Source: Mesostigma viride
Lineage: Eukaryota; Streptophyta; Mesostigmatophyceae; Mesostigmatales; Mesostigmataceae
Direction: 5' to 3'
Length of the DNA stretch: 64,000 bases
Assembly (NCBI GenBank): GCA_009746045.1
Contig: RPFO01000015.1
Span: forward strand, 1,450,529-1,514,528
Shown: one piece after another, positions 1 to 25,437 of the stretch
Numbering within the stretch: position 1 is the first letter of the stretch
Layout: each line of letters begins with the position of its first letter
The notes under the pieces: model-generated
The model's input: the letters and a program-made list of their open reading frames with translations, nothing else
Database searches by the model: none
What the model was told of the DNA's origin: nothing
Position numbers and translations under genes: made by a program

Positions 1-13991
<13,991 letters not shown>

Positions 13992-15945
13992 CTGGTAATG
14001 GCACGGGGGTGGCACCAGGGCGAATTGTAAATAGACGTGCGTGGGAGCACACGCGTGCACGTTTTGGCAGCGTGCACGCGCATGTGTGGACACAGGCCCG
14101 TGGTTGGGTGGCAGAAGGCAGATACCAGTTAAGGATGCATGCAGGGATGCAGGTTACTTGAGGACTTGTGCGGGTAGCAAGGGGTACACGTGGCAAGAAA
14201 GAGGAAATGCGGAGCAGAGGGGCAGCTTGTTGAACCATGGTTGAGTATCTTATACTAGCAGACGCAGCTTGCTGTTGGGAAACATAGATAAAATTCGCGG
14301 CGATACTGTGAATGTTTATCATGGGGACCACGTTGATTCCTGTCTCTGCAAACCTCCAGCGCAAATCGTTTCAAACATCGTGTAGATCGAATAAAGCTAG
14401 CACCCGCATATTCGACGCGCCAGCCCACCTGTAGTGTCAAGTTCCATGATCAGTAGTCACGAACGATATCACATCATAACAAGGAAGACCTCCCAATGTT
14501 CGTGGGTACGACATAACGAAGAAAGCAAACATTTCGCAGACTACAGACCATGACGCATGTGACAAGCTTGCTCGCCTAGGCGAATAAGAATCATCCGGGC
14601 GGTAAAAGGATACAGATCTTGGAAGCACGCAGACATAAAGGCATTCTCCACGACCTGCACGGTCACAGAGAAGTACCGCAACGGGCAGGTGCATTCATAG
14701 CCAGGGAACTTGCGCGTGAGAAGCTCGGGTGAGTGCTACAGATACCGGGCAAGAATCCCACGAATCCCCTGACCACGTCTAGTAACTTCTGTTGCATTCA
14801 GCCTCTTTTTACTCGGCATTTGCCAATTAACAGAGGAGGCGATCATGCAGACACACAACGCAAAGTATACTGGCAGGGTTTTGAATACACAAATCGAAAA
14901 CCTACCGCTGGGTGGCCTAAGCAAGCCGTCGCCGACATCCCCGTCCTTCTCTGCACGATATCTCTTGTTCAATGCTATCCTCGCCCCCTTCCCCAAACGC
15001 CATCAATTTCGCCAGCGACAGATGCTAGCCATCGTTCTCTACGTAACTTCCATCCTCGTCTGGCAAACGTAACTTGCCCTGTGCTGCAAGCCCACAAGCA
15101 CGTACGGTGCACAAACAACTGCAGTGCCACTTTCTTGGTCACGCACGCGTCTCCAAAAACACGTGTTCATCGGTACGTGCTGACTTTGCGTAAATCCCGT
15201 GCTAAAGCTGACATGGCCAGGTCCGAACTCCGAAGTCCGAAGCACAGCTCGAAGCACGTTCATCAGTGGCCGAACTGCTGCCAGCTGTCCCGTAAATTGC
15301 TGCCGGCTGTTGTTGTCCTATTTATTTATTTTTTTCCAGGTAAATAGGTGTACGTTTATTCCAAATATAACCAAAAGTTAATCCCTGCTAGGCTGTTGTT
15401 GTCCTATTTATTAATTTAGCAACCTGACGCAATCCCGCACTATCCAAGGCATCGCGGAGTACCCCGCCAATCCAAAAGAACCGGAATCACTGACCACCAA
15501 TCCGCGCGAAGCGCCCAGCGAGCGCAGCGAGCTGTGCGCTGCGCGCGGCGAGCGAGCGAAGCGAGCGAGCACCGTACTGCGCACCAATCCGCGAGCGAAG
15601 CGAGCACCGTACTATTCCAGCGGGCAGCGGGCAGCGGGCAGCGGGCAGCGGGCAGCGGGCAGCGGGCAGCGGGCAGCGGGCAGCGGGCAGCGGGCTGCGG
15701 GCAGCGGGCTGCGGGCTGCGGGCTGCGGGCAGCGGGCTGCGGGCTGCGGGCAGCGGGGCGAAGTACTGCCAAAAAAAGGGACCCTGTTTTGGGCTGGGCG
15801 GAGCCAGCGGGTTACTCTAGTAGTTGTAAAACAAGGTGTTGTGCCTTCCATCCTGCGGCGAGGCTCCGCTTGGCAGTCGACGCGCCAGCATTTTTCCGGG
15901 TAAATGGGTATTTTTTATTAACCAATAGGAATATCGTTAGGTTCA
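13992..15945. other. Intergenic, no gene recognised
   Basis: No ORF here shows a recognisable domain. A 23-bp direct repeat (ggctgttgttgtcctattta and flanks) occurs at about 15307 and 15390. The 5' end and promoter of the ABCC gene should lie here, but no confident start exon or TATA box was seen. Confidence 0.4.
15610..15762. repeat. (GGGCAGC)n heptanucleotide microsatellite
   Basis: About 21 tandem 7-bp units. The left half is uniform gggcagc. The right half mixes gggcagc with gggctgc. The flanking sequence 15500-15600 has short gcgagcgaagcgagc repeats. Confidence 0.96.
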
Positions 15946-16004
15946 GAGGTACCACGTATCGACCAGCTGGTTACCCACTGAGGGTAGTGTGATAGGTGAA
16001 AGGT

Positions 16005-17126
16005 TTAGAAAGGAGCATTATGTGACCAGGGGAGCCAAGTGACGCGCGTAAGGTCACCGTGAGGAATGCAAGTAAACACCCTGTTGCGTCCCAGGAGAGC
16101 ATGGAAGAGCTCCAAGGGGCTGGGCCTGTCATTGTTGGGCCCGGGGTCCCACACCTTGTATTGTTCTTGCGCCAAGAGCCAAGCGCGACGCATTGCTGAG
16201 TTCCAGAGGAAGATAAAGCGCCTCACCACGGCGGCTTTGGTGTACTCGTGCCGCACTTTGAAAACCGTCTCGTTCCGGATAGTCCAGATCGCATATAGCA
16301 TATCAGTTAGTGCGTAGCCATACCCAGGCTAGTTGACTGTCGGACAACTCATCCCCTGGGGTCCCGCCATACCGAATATGATACAACGCACTGATAGCGC
16401 TAATGTGGAATGTGGTAGCGCGGTCCATGCGGACCATACGTTAAACAACCATTGCCACACCCCGCTCACTTGGCAGTAGAGAAAGCGGTGCTCAATTGTT
16501 TCCGAGGGGAAGGTGCACAGGCATGTCGCATCGTGGTGAAACCGACTGCTGAGGGTCGCGTTTACCCCGATTGCCCTGTGCAGTAAAAGATGTTGAATGT
16601 CGGTCGCTCTGCGGTCCACCAAGGGGTGATCGACCGCCAGGGTGATAAGTTTAATCCAACTGTATCCAGGCCATTGAAAGCCCCATCGTGGGCGGCCAGG
16701 GTGGAGCTTCTTATGGTTCTCGTGCAATAAAATGTCATAACCCCATTCTGCCGTGTACTCGTAAAGATATTTGCTTATCCTAGACATCCCCCTGTTCAGG
16801 GTCCAGCCAAATTCCAGGGGGTCCAATGGTAAAGTATCCAACCTCGTATTGCCTACGTGTAACCAAGTGATGGCCTCCGCCGGGGTCGTGGGGTCCGGCT
16901 GGAACATGCAGGACCTTGATACTAACCACGGGACCATCCGGATACGGTGACAGTGGTGGGCTGGAAGACATACACATAATGTCGCCAACTGATTGAGGCA
17001 ACCATTGTGGCCTGGAAGGATGTCGGCCACTTGGACTTGAATTCCGGCCGGAGGTAACACTCCCCGGACCAGACCTTTGCATGTGGGTGTGATCCCGTCT
17101 GGGTAAAAACTGATCCAATCACCCGG
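16005..17126 (-). pseudogene. LINE ORF2 C-terminal zinc-binding region with one in-frame stop
   Basis: The segments HDATCLCTFPSETIEHRFLY and WAIW-like AIWTIRNETVFK are characteristic of the reverse transcriptase zinc-binding region of plant-like LINEs. A single in-frame TAG at 16329-16331 separates the two parts. Otherwise the frame is open to the final stop at about 16005. Confidence 0.78.
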
Positions 17127-18727
17127 CAGAGTGCAATCGTACGTTATACGCGTTATACGGTCACGGTGGAGTATAATGTATAATACGGTATAATACGGTA
17201 TAATACGGTATTATACGTTTTCGTACGGACACACTCAGAATACTCTGATTTTACACATTTTAAGACACCCACCATCAATCCACATGTTTTTAACACTGTT
17301 TTGGACATAATCCAAGGTTGCCCTACCCTCGGCTATACTCTATACGGTGGATATTGTGGACACGATCGATATATTGCATGTAATACTGAGAATGTAAACG
17401 TGCGCATGCATAATTGTGTGTATGTGTATAACTGTATATATGTGGCTTTATATTGGTTATGTTTACTTGGGTGCCTTCACTTTGATGCAAGTAATTATAT
17501 ATGGTAAAAAGGCCAGCAATAACTAGGGGACCGTGCAGTGGGCCAGCAAGGGGCCAACATGTTAAACATGGCTAAACAGGTGGGGATGTGATAATAAGTA
17601 ACTCACATATTCTCACCTTCCATACAACAACCTTGTTTTCCAGCAGGCTGAAGAGCATGACAGGCGTCTATGAGCTCGCCAGCTCCTTGCAACGGTGATG
17701 CCGCTCCCAGGCAGCTAGGGTCCTTGACTACGCAATATAGAATGTCTACCGTGTGAAAACCTCCATACAGGAAGCGTAGCAAAGCCAGATAACTGCCCGA
17801 TCAATTCTGGGTAGCTTTAGGAAGCATGGCATACGCAGCGTAAGGAAAACCATTGAAAGCTGCGGAAAATCTGATAGCACAACTGCAACAAGTGGAGAAC
17901 AAAATAGCAAGAAAAGCCCAGAAACGGCGCAAAAAGTTTCATGCCAGGTTCATTAAGAGCGCAAACAGACTGGGCGGTGACATGCGGCAAATCAACGTAC
18001 CACGGCCGGCATTATTTCCTACCCAGGCCAGCCAGCCAGCCATGGATGGATTAACCGCGGATCGCGCAGGCCTGAACGAAATCATTTTAGAAATGACAGG
18101 AAATGGCCGCAGATCGAAGATGCTTAGGTTATTTTCATGGTGTCCGTTACTAAACGGCTCTTGCTGCATCAAAATAACCCACGAATATCGAGTTCTACCG
18201 TCGCAGGCACACATGCTAGATTATTCATCGCGGCCAAATTGTTGGATGAGACCCCCGTGCAAATCTGTAACAACAAAGGCAGCGAATTTGCAAATAGTGC
18301 AGATCTTGCTATGAAACATCATAATAGAACATCACTTTTAACCATCGGCTTAATTTTTTCGCCTGTCGCCCGCCGGATTAGCCATATTTTAACGGAACGC
18401 ACGTCGCCATGGCCACCTCCGCACGGTGCGCGCACTGTGCACCACAATTTCAAAATAAGATCGCGTCGAATTGTGAAAGTTCAGACGGGTCAGTACTAAG
18501 TAGAGATACGAAATCTGTTGCTTCAAATCGTTGCCCTGTCGTTCTGGCATCCTAGCCGCGCAAAACGTAAAAAAAACGCGGAAAACACGGCATTATACGG
18601 TATAATACGGTATAATACGTCATTATGCGCTAAAACGTATTACTTATGAAAAATCATACGCTCAAAGCCAGCGTATTACGTATTATACCGTATTATACCG
18701 TATTATACGGCGTATGATTGCACTCTG
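17127..18727. mobile_element. Non-autonomous hAT-like DNA transposon
   Basis: The ends are inverted: CAGAGTGCAATCGTACG on the left and the complement of CAGAGTGCAATCATACG on the right. An exact 8-bp TSD TCACCCGG flanks it (17119-17126 and 18728-18735). An 8-bp TSD and CAG-start TIRs are hAT features. Subterminal arrays of tataatacgg lie inside both ends. The interior has no transposase ORF. Confidence 0.88.
17160..17215. repeat. Left subterminal TATAATACGG array of the hAT element
   Basis: Three to four tandem copies of tataatacgg occur just inside the left TIR. The same motif recurs inside the right end (18595-18615) and in inverted form (18672-18710). Clustered subterminal repeats are usual transposase-binding sites in hAT elements. 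Their role here is inferred. Confidence 0.8.
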
Positions 18728-18735
18728 TCACCCGG

Positions 18736-19272
18736 TTGGAGGGCCTTGCGTGGGGCCATCATCAGAGCATGCCATGTAGCTGGGATGGCCTGGATGAGGG
18801 TGTTCCAAGTGTGTAGCGATGGCATGTTTTGCACCCAAGCATTAACTTCAGTATATGCCAGTAACCGATATCTGTCCCCCTGCCAGGCGTAGAGATCGAG
18901 CACTCTCAGAACAGGGGGTGATGCGCACAGGAAGCCAGCATAAGGGTTGTGCCCATGTAACGTGCCCAACAAGGGCTTGCGCTTGTCCACAATCAAATCA
19001 TTGAAATAAAGGATCTGTCGTGCAACCTCCTCACGAGTGGTGGGAAAAACAAGGCGCCCAGGTTTGAGCTTGTGATAACCTAACCATAGGCGCGACCAGT
19101 ACCAGGGGAGCCCCTTGTATGATATCAGTGTGCAGCCAAGTACTCCAGCGTCAAGGTGCCATGATGTGCCATTAGCATGGGTGTAAATAGCTGAGAGGGA
19201 CTCTTTTGCCAACATGCAGCCAGGGTGCGTATTCACTTCCATGTACACGCTGATCACTTGTTTAGCATACAT
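18736..19272 (-). pseudogene. LINE ORF2 middle fragment
   Basis: Reads GTSWHLDAGVLGCTLISYKG and LPWYWSRLWLGYHKL, the region between RT and the zinc-binding end of LINE ORF2. It ends at the hAT insertion. Removing the insertion and one 8-bp TSD makes it continuous and in frame with 16005-17126. Confidence 0.75.
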
Positions 19273-20028
19273 CTCATTCTGGCGTGCGCTTGTTGTCTCC
19301 TTGATACATCGACCACAATCGCCATTGTATGTTGTGTAGCCCTAGACTGGTCACCGTGCAACCATGACATAAAGGACATATCCCGGCTGATCCAGTCATG
19401 TACCGTGTGAGATATCAAACCTTTCTGTTTCCAAACGAAATTGCTGCCTATGCGTTGGATGAGCTGTATGGTGTAATCGTTGGGAGGGTGTGCCAGACAG
19501 TAGTATAAAACCTTGGAGAACAAGAGTTGGTTGATGATCTGTGATTTTCCTCGTAAGCTCCTCCGCTGGACGCCACCCCACCGCCCTGCCGTGAGGAGCA
19601 CTCCTGCAAGTTTGCCCACGTGGTTGGTTTCGTCATATAAAAACGCACGATGTTCAGCCAAACGTCCCTCTGGCGTGCAGCCAATGGGGCAGTTGTGCAA
19701 AAGATGGTGTTCACCTGGTTTGACCCATGTCATGGCCAGGTGAGAGGGGGTTATCCGAGATGGGTTGGGTTTGTCAATGTGCAGTCCCGTGGACTTTTGC
19801 ACATTACATCGTTGTTGTGAGGCCACAGAGTACGTGTTGATATTTTCCAAGACAGCATTCACTTCCTGTAGAGAGATGCAAACATTGGTGGTGTCATCCG
19901 CATAGGCTATCTGTACAATGCCTTTGGCATTGCCCGGCCTGCAAGCGGGAAGCCCTGCAGACGAGGGTCGTGCTGGTGGAGCCAAAACAATCCTGCGTGT
20001 GCCAGTAGGAACAAGATGGGGGACATAC
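19254..20028 (-). pseudogene. LINE reverse transcriptase fragment
   Basis: Carries the RT catalytic box IAYADDTTN and the upstream segment MSPILFLLAHAGL, which corresponds to the G-x-PLSP-x-LF motif. A TAG or frame break between the two suggests decay near 19,985. The frame shifts at about 19,260-19,340 into the next piece (18736-19272). The LTR at 20029-20617 cuts it upstream, so it cannot be functional. Confidence 0.78.
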
Positions 20029-20617
20029 TGTTACGTCCCAGCCCAGACACACCTAGCCTGAGCTACGTAGCGAAAGATCCTCCTTGCCGGAATTAGGATT
20101 AATTCAAGGTGGCTTAATGTAGATTGCGCTTCACGACGTGAGTCGTGAGATATCTGGCACCGCGGCTTGATGCCAAGCTAATTGCACACACTTATATTGG
20201 CTAGCAATACCAATTACAAATGGATAATTGCCCCGGGCTCAATGTGAAGGCGTTTTCGCACTTAACAATCATCAAACCAAGAGGACGAGACTCTCGTCCT
20301 CGGACTAATTTAACCTAGGTCGGTTGCGGCGCAGATACAACGCCAATCCCTCTAGAACACTCCAAGTCAATCATTCCACGTAGGATCCGGGCCGACATCG
20401 ACCTTCAACTACAGGATCCACGCATAGAACTACAGACGGACCCAGAACTGGCGCGGCGCCACTGCACCGGCCCCTAAAAGGTCAACCTAGGACCAAAATA
20501 ACTAGTCCAATTCACACAATAGCCAATATCCAAAAAAACCCATTACAACAGACCGAACGGCCTTATAGTTTAATTTATTCCATTGTTACGTCCGACCAAA
20601 AGGGCCGGGACGTAACA
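20029..20617 (-). mobile_element. LTR of a retrotransposon (minus orientation)
   Basis: A 589-bp block begins TGTTACGTCCCAGCCC and ends GGCCGGGACGTAACA, so the ends form a TGTTACGTCC inverted repeat. Directly outside its right end, on the minus strand, lies a purine tract (GTGGGGGGGAGGAG) that looks like a polypurine tract. This makes it a 3' LTR with internal sequence extending to higher coordinates. No partner LTR was identified. Confidence 0.75.
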
Positions 20618-21684
20618 CTCCTCCCCCCCCACGGGGGTCGGTAGTCCCTACCGTACAAAGATAGAACAAGTAAAGCGACGCTACTATAAGAGTATTATGT
20701 CCCAACCCCGGTTCACCCGCAGGTCAGTAATACCAGTTCCTCTAGAGGTCGATACACAGGACCAACCCTGACGTAGTAGCAAGGACTCAGGTGACTGGAT
20801 CATTCCGCTATCCGTCACATAAACTTTCACAACCACTCTAGCGTCCGCCGCTGGTGGCACGCCGCTGCTGCTGGGCCTCAGTAAGAGCCCGACGCCCCAC
20901 GTGAGTCATTTGCCGGATCATAATCCCGGGGTGTGAGCACAGATCACACTCAAAAGCCACCTGGTAAGGGGACACCTTCTGCCGGCCCACCTTGGAAAGC
21001 TCCACCCACGTACCCCGGGGCCACATGGCCAGAAACCCAGCTTAGTACTGGGGGTGGGTGAATATGAGAGTTAATGCCGACCGATCCACCACCCCACAGC
21101 GGTGCGTACGAAAGAAGTTCACCCCCATCATAAAACCTCCGTGCGCACGTGATCATCGTTGATTGTCGCCTTCTGAGCCCCCGCAAAGTCGGGCACCGCC
21201 TTGTCCAAAAAGGCACGCCCCTCCGTGGGGGCCACTGTTGCATCCCAAGGCAACAATACTGTAGCATGATAAAGTGATCAACGTGTGACAGTCCGCCGCT
21301 GGAAGCGGACAAAGCGGACAAGTATTTTTAGAGTTAGCTGGTGCCGATCGGAGGGGACCGGCCCGGTCACTGTCCGTTTGGTGTGGTAGAAGTATAGTCG
21401 TGGCACACTATTTTGTACACTTCTGAGCCGACCAAGAGTCGTCAGATATTTTGTGTGTGTGCCAAACGACCCTAAGTGTGTGATCTATGTTTGTTCAGGG
21501 CCGGTTGGCCCGGTGTCTGTTCGTGTGGTCAAGAGACAAGTTGTAGCGCGTGGCGGCGACGCACGCCACGCGGTTGTCAAAGTATATGGATGGGGAAGGT
21601 GGCCCAACCTTCAAACGCGTTCATGCTTCCTGAGCCTGCGTCATCCATTTAGTTCTTCCCCCTCTTGTCCCGATTATAGTTGGC
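20618..21684 (-). other. Probable internal 3' remnant of the LTR element, no domain recognised
   Basis: Begins with the polypurine-like tract. A minus ORF at 20838-21026 (VELSKVGRQKVSPYQVAFEC) is a possible end of a polyprotein but matches nothing I can name. The stretch ends at the TSD of copia-1. Confidence 0.4.
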
Positions 21685-21689
21685 CCCGG

Positions 21690-22343
21690 AGTTAGCATAT
21701 TGGGGCACCAATGTGCTAGATGGATGCAGGTTGAGGAGACCTTTCCAACGCCGTGTCAACCGCCTAGAACAGACAAGGGACTAGAAAGTTATCAAGTCCC
21801 GAAGTACTGCCGACCGGTGGGCGAGGGCGGGGCACACTCAGGGCATAGTGGACAGGACACGTGGCAGGCCGTGCCTGCACAGGCTTAGCCTGTATTCTCA
21901 CGTGACTGGGACACAGTGTACTGAGGGCTCAACGGTACTGTGGCTAGTAGAAGCCAGTAGCCAGCCAGCAGGTCTGCAAGGATGTAAGTCCTTGCAGGAC
22001 TGTGGCAGGTCCTGTGCTGTCCTAGACACAAGATAGCCAGAGATTCCTGTATGCTGCCTGCAACGAGGATGCAGGGCAGCGATACGAGGCTCTGGCAATG
22101 TAGCATTGCCCAGCGTTGCTCATGACCGAGGAACAAGGATGGAACGAGGTTGCATATAGCTCGAGGCTCAACGAGGCAACGAGCGTCTTCACACACGAAC
22201 CTTGGTCGTCACGACGAGTGGCGAGCCTATCGAGGGTCGTAGGCCTGGTGTGAGGATAAAGGTTGCTAGCCAGCAGCCTAGGGTCATTCCAGCCGGCAAG
22301 GACCAGGAGCTCACAAGCTCTGCTGACGAGTTGCTGCGCAAAT
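21690..22343 (+). repeat. Copia-1 5' LTR
   Basis: 654 bp, matching 53746-54402 along its whole length with a few differences, for example near 22010-22030. The base after the LTR opens GGTACTATTGCTTCC. With the final T of the LTR this gives a TGG-start primer-binding-site candidate. Confidence 0.93.
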
Positions 22344-22368
22344 GGTACTATTGCTTCCAAGCGCTTTC

Positions 22369-22548
22369 ATGTCTGGTTCATCGTCAAGCAGCCACGGTGC
22401 TGGTGAGGCGAACGAGCAGAGAGACGCGCAAGCGGTTTTCCCCTACCGTAACCAAGCAAACGCTCCAACATTCGTGCAAGCGGCCTACGTAGCGAGGCAC
22501 TTGGCAGAAGAGGGGTGGGTGGCGGTGAGTGGGGGAGGCAGCAGGCCA
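22369..22548 (+). pseudogene. Copia-1 5' ORF, first part (interrupted by CACTA element)
   Basis: Starts MSGSSSSSHGAGEANEQR about 25 bp after the LTR. It is open to the CACTA insertion at 22549. Removal of that element with its 2-bp TSD keeps the frame open into 34487-35434. The product is unrecognised: Ser-rich start, no known retroelement domain. Confidence 0.6.
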
Positions 22549-22559
22549 CACTAGGAAGT

Positions 22560-22990
22560 CGGGTTCTGAGATTTTTCTCAGGAATCCTGAGATTTCCTGA
22601 GATTTTCTCAGGATTTCCTGAGATTTTCTCAGGATTTCCTGAGATATCCTGATTTTTTTCTCAAGATGTCCTGAGAAATCCTGAGAAAAACTGAGATTTT
22701 CTCAGGAATCCTGATATTATATCAGGACTTCCTCCTGAGAGTCCTGAGAAGTGCCTGAGATAAAAAAAATTGAACACTGAGAAACACTGAGAATCCTGAG
22801 AAAATCCTGAGATCCTGAGAAAAATGTCGAAACAACACAAAAAATCTCAAGATCTTGAGATTTTCCCGCTGAATCAGAAAAAAATCAGGAAAATCAGGAC
22901 ACTTAGCATGGCACAAAAAATCAGGAAAATCAGGACTCTTACATGGCACAAAAAATCAGGAGAATCAGGACACTGAGCATGACACTTGAG
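22560..22990. repeat. CACTA left subterminal repeats
   Basis: More than 20 copies in both orientations of a unit built from CTGAGA, TTTTCTCAGG and ATCCTGAG. A second motif, aaaatcaggaaaatcaggac, repeats at 22870-22970. In plant CACTA elements such arrays bind the accessory protein TnpA. The same role is inferred here. Confidence 0.9.
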
Positions 22991-23531
22991 AACTCTCAAG
23001 TGCATGAAGACAGGACACTTATGCATTATATGTGGATGCAGAAATGATGCAGTTGACACACATGTTCATTGGAAATAAATAAATATAAGTGTGACAAGCA
23101 CACAAAAAGTTACATCAATCCATCATTACATTATATTAGGAATATAATCAATCCCACTCCTCATCAGTGTATGCAGCACTGTCAGAGTCCGCATAATTTA
23201 CTACCACACGTTGCCTCTCACTTCTCCTTTGTGTGGGAATGCATGCCTCACCGTCGCTGCTCAGCGACAAATCACTAGCAATGTCATCAGGGCTTGATGC
23301 GCTGCCACTAGCCGCTGCCATGGACTTGCCAGCAATGCTCTTGCCACGCGAGCGGTTTGGTGCAGCGGCTGTGTGTGTTTCTACCAATGTGTCCGCAGTG
23401 CGCTTGCCACGCGAGCGGCTTGGTGCAGTGGTTGCTTGTGGTTCTACCAATGTGCCAACAGTGCGCTTGCCACGTGAGCGACTTGGTGCAGTGGTTGCTT
23501 GTGGCTCTACCAATGTGCCAACAGTGCGCTT

Positions 23532-25437
23532 TGTCAGAATTTTTCATTTAATTCCTTGGTCGTCAAGACTGATTGAGACAATTGATAGACGATTTATTCA
23601 TTTCATATTTAGGTTACGGACTGCCACCGTTTGACCGCCAAAGCCATGGTGCGGTTCCCGGGTGGGGACCATTATCGTCCATAGCTGACAGCTAGGACAG
23701 GTAAGGTGAAGGCATCGAGCACAAACATCGTGCCTATATCCACCAAAGGTGGCGGCTATGCGCAAGACAATAACTTAACGACTTAACTTCAGAGTCGTAC
23801 ATTCTAGAAGTCTTGCTAACATGCCAGCGCATTAAGTACGGGGCATCTAGTAACTCGTGTCGGTAGAAATATCCAACACGGAATAGTGGGCCGAGGATGG
23901 TACCGTCGGCACCTACAGTGCGTTAAGTCTTGTGCCGGAAATAGTACAACTTCGGCATACAATAACTTTCGTTGTACGGCACTATTTCTAGTGCTATAAA
24001 CTGTGCCGTAATTATCACGGCGAGCCCTTCCTAACCTATTTAATTATCGGCCTGAAATACGGTAGGCGGGTGCGATTAATAATGACGCAACCCTAATTAG
24101 TCCTCCGTTTACAACATGACGGCCAGAATTAAATATAAACAGGTAGTTGGGCACATAGGGTAAAATATACCCTTGACACCCCCTTGCTCAACTAGCCAGT
24201 ACTATGGTATAATCCAATGGTTGTAACTTTCCCTTTAGCTTAGGTAGGGTGTATAGCCCCCCTTACTTGGGATAACATTCCATGGTGAACCATTGCAACA
24301 AAAACTGGAGCTTAGGCGAGGTTAACAGTTGTGCTTTTGGACATGGGGATTAGCAACAAAAAACCCGAATGTGTGCTTTTGAATACAGGGCTTAGCATCA
24401 GAACCCGATGACATGAACCGGAACAAAAAAATCCCGATTTCCTTAACTCGTGGATGGCACTGGCTTCTCGGCTCTGGGCTCCTGCGCACTTGGCTTCTCG
24501 GCTCTGCGGCACTTGGCTTCTCGGCAGCTGGGCTCCTGCGCACTTGGCTTCTCGGCCTTCACAAAAAATTCGAGTCATAGAATGCAGGCGGATACCGCGC
24601 CTGGCCGACATGATCACCCAGCAAAAATGAAATTTCACAAAGAGGGCTGCGAATTCGCCTCCGCCGCGATTTGAACTTGAGCTCGTGTATGGCTCTAGCT
24701 TCAGCAGCATTTGGCATGAGTGCCGCGGCCACACTCTGGAATCTGGGGAAAATTTCCTGGAATCTGGCAATATAAGGCCTGCGGTTGATCAGGCCGCGGC
24801 ACTGGGCCAGTTCCTGGAATTAAAATGCGGCTTGACGACAGCAACGCCGCGAACCTCCGGACCATAATAATGCATGAAAATACATTACGTCTCTCGCCAT
24901 TTTCAGGCGGGTCTCGCTAATTGACGTCCATAGGGTGAATTTGTGTAATGGCTTTGTGTCAGGTGAGTGTCAGAATTTTTCATTTAATTCCTTGGTCGTC
25001 AAGACTGATTGAGACAATTGATAGACGATTTATTCATTTCATATTTAGGTTACGGACTGCCACCGTTTGACCGCCAAAGCCATGGTGCGGTTCCCGGGTG
25101 GGGACCATTATCGTCCATAGCTGACAGCTAGGACAGGTAAGGTGAAGGCATCGAGCACAAACATCGTGCCTATATCCACCAAAGGTGGCGGCTATGCGCA
25201 AGACAATAACTTAACGACTTAACTTCAGAGTCGTACATTCTAGAAGTCTTGCTAACATGCCAGCGCATTAAGTACGGGGCATCTAGTAACTCGTGTCGGT
25301 AGAAATATCCAACACGGAATAGTGGGCCGAGGATGGTACCGTCGGCACCTACAGTGCGTTAAGTCTTGTGCCGGAAATAGTACAACTTCGGCATACAATA
25401 ACTTTCGTTGTACGGCACTATTTCTATTCCCTTGACA
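23532..25437. mobile_element. Small LTR retroelement nested in the CACTA transposase
   Basis: The direct repeats 23532-24178 (647 bp) and 24968-25437 (470 bp) start TGTCAGAATTTTTC and end CCCTTGACA. The second copy lacks about 180 bp near its end. The 5-bp TSD CGCTT is at 23527-23531 and 25438-25442. The internal 789 bp has no long ORF with a known domain, so it is a non-autonomous element. A clear primer-binding site or polypurine tract was not seen. Removing it with one TSD restores the host reading frame. Confidence 0.86.

Larger units (their letters stand above)
15950..20028 (-). mobile_element. LINE (non-LTR retrotransposon) remnant, 5' truncated by an LTR insertion
   Basis: Minus-strand pieces read as the second half of a LINE ORF2. 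RT motifs at the 5' side include SPILFLLAHAGL and IAYADDTTN. A long thumb region follows, and near the 3' end a zinc-binding region typical of plant-type LINEs. The hAT-like element at 17127-18727 interrupts it. The endonuclease and the first RT motifs are missing. Confidence 0.82.
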
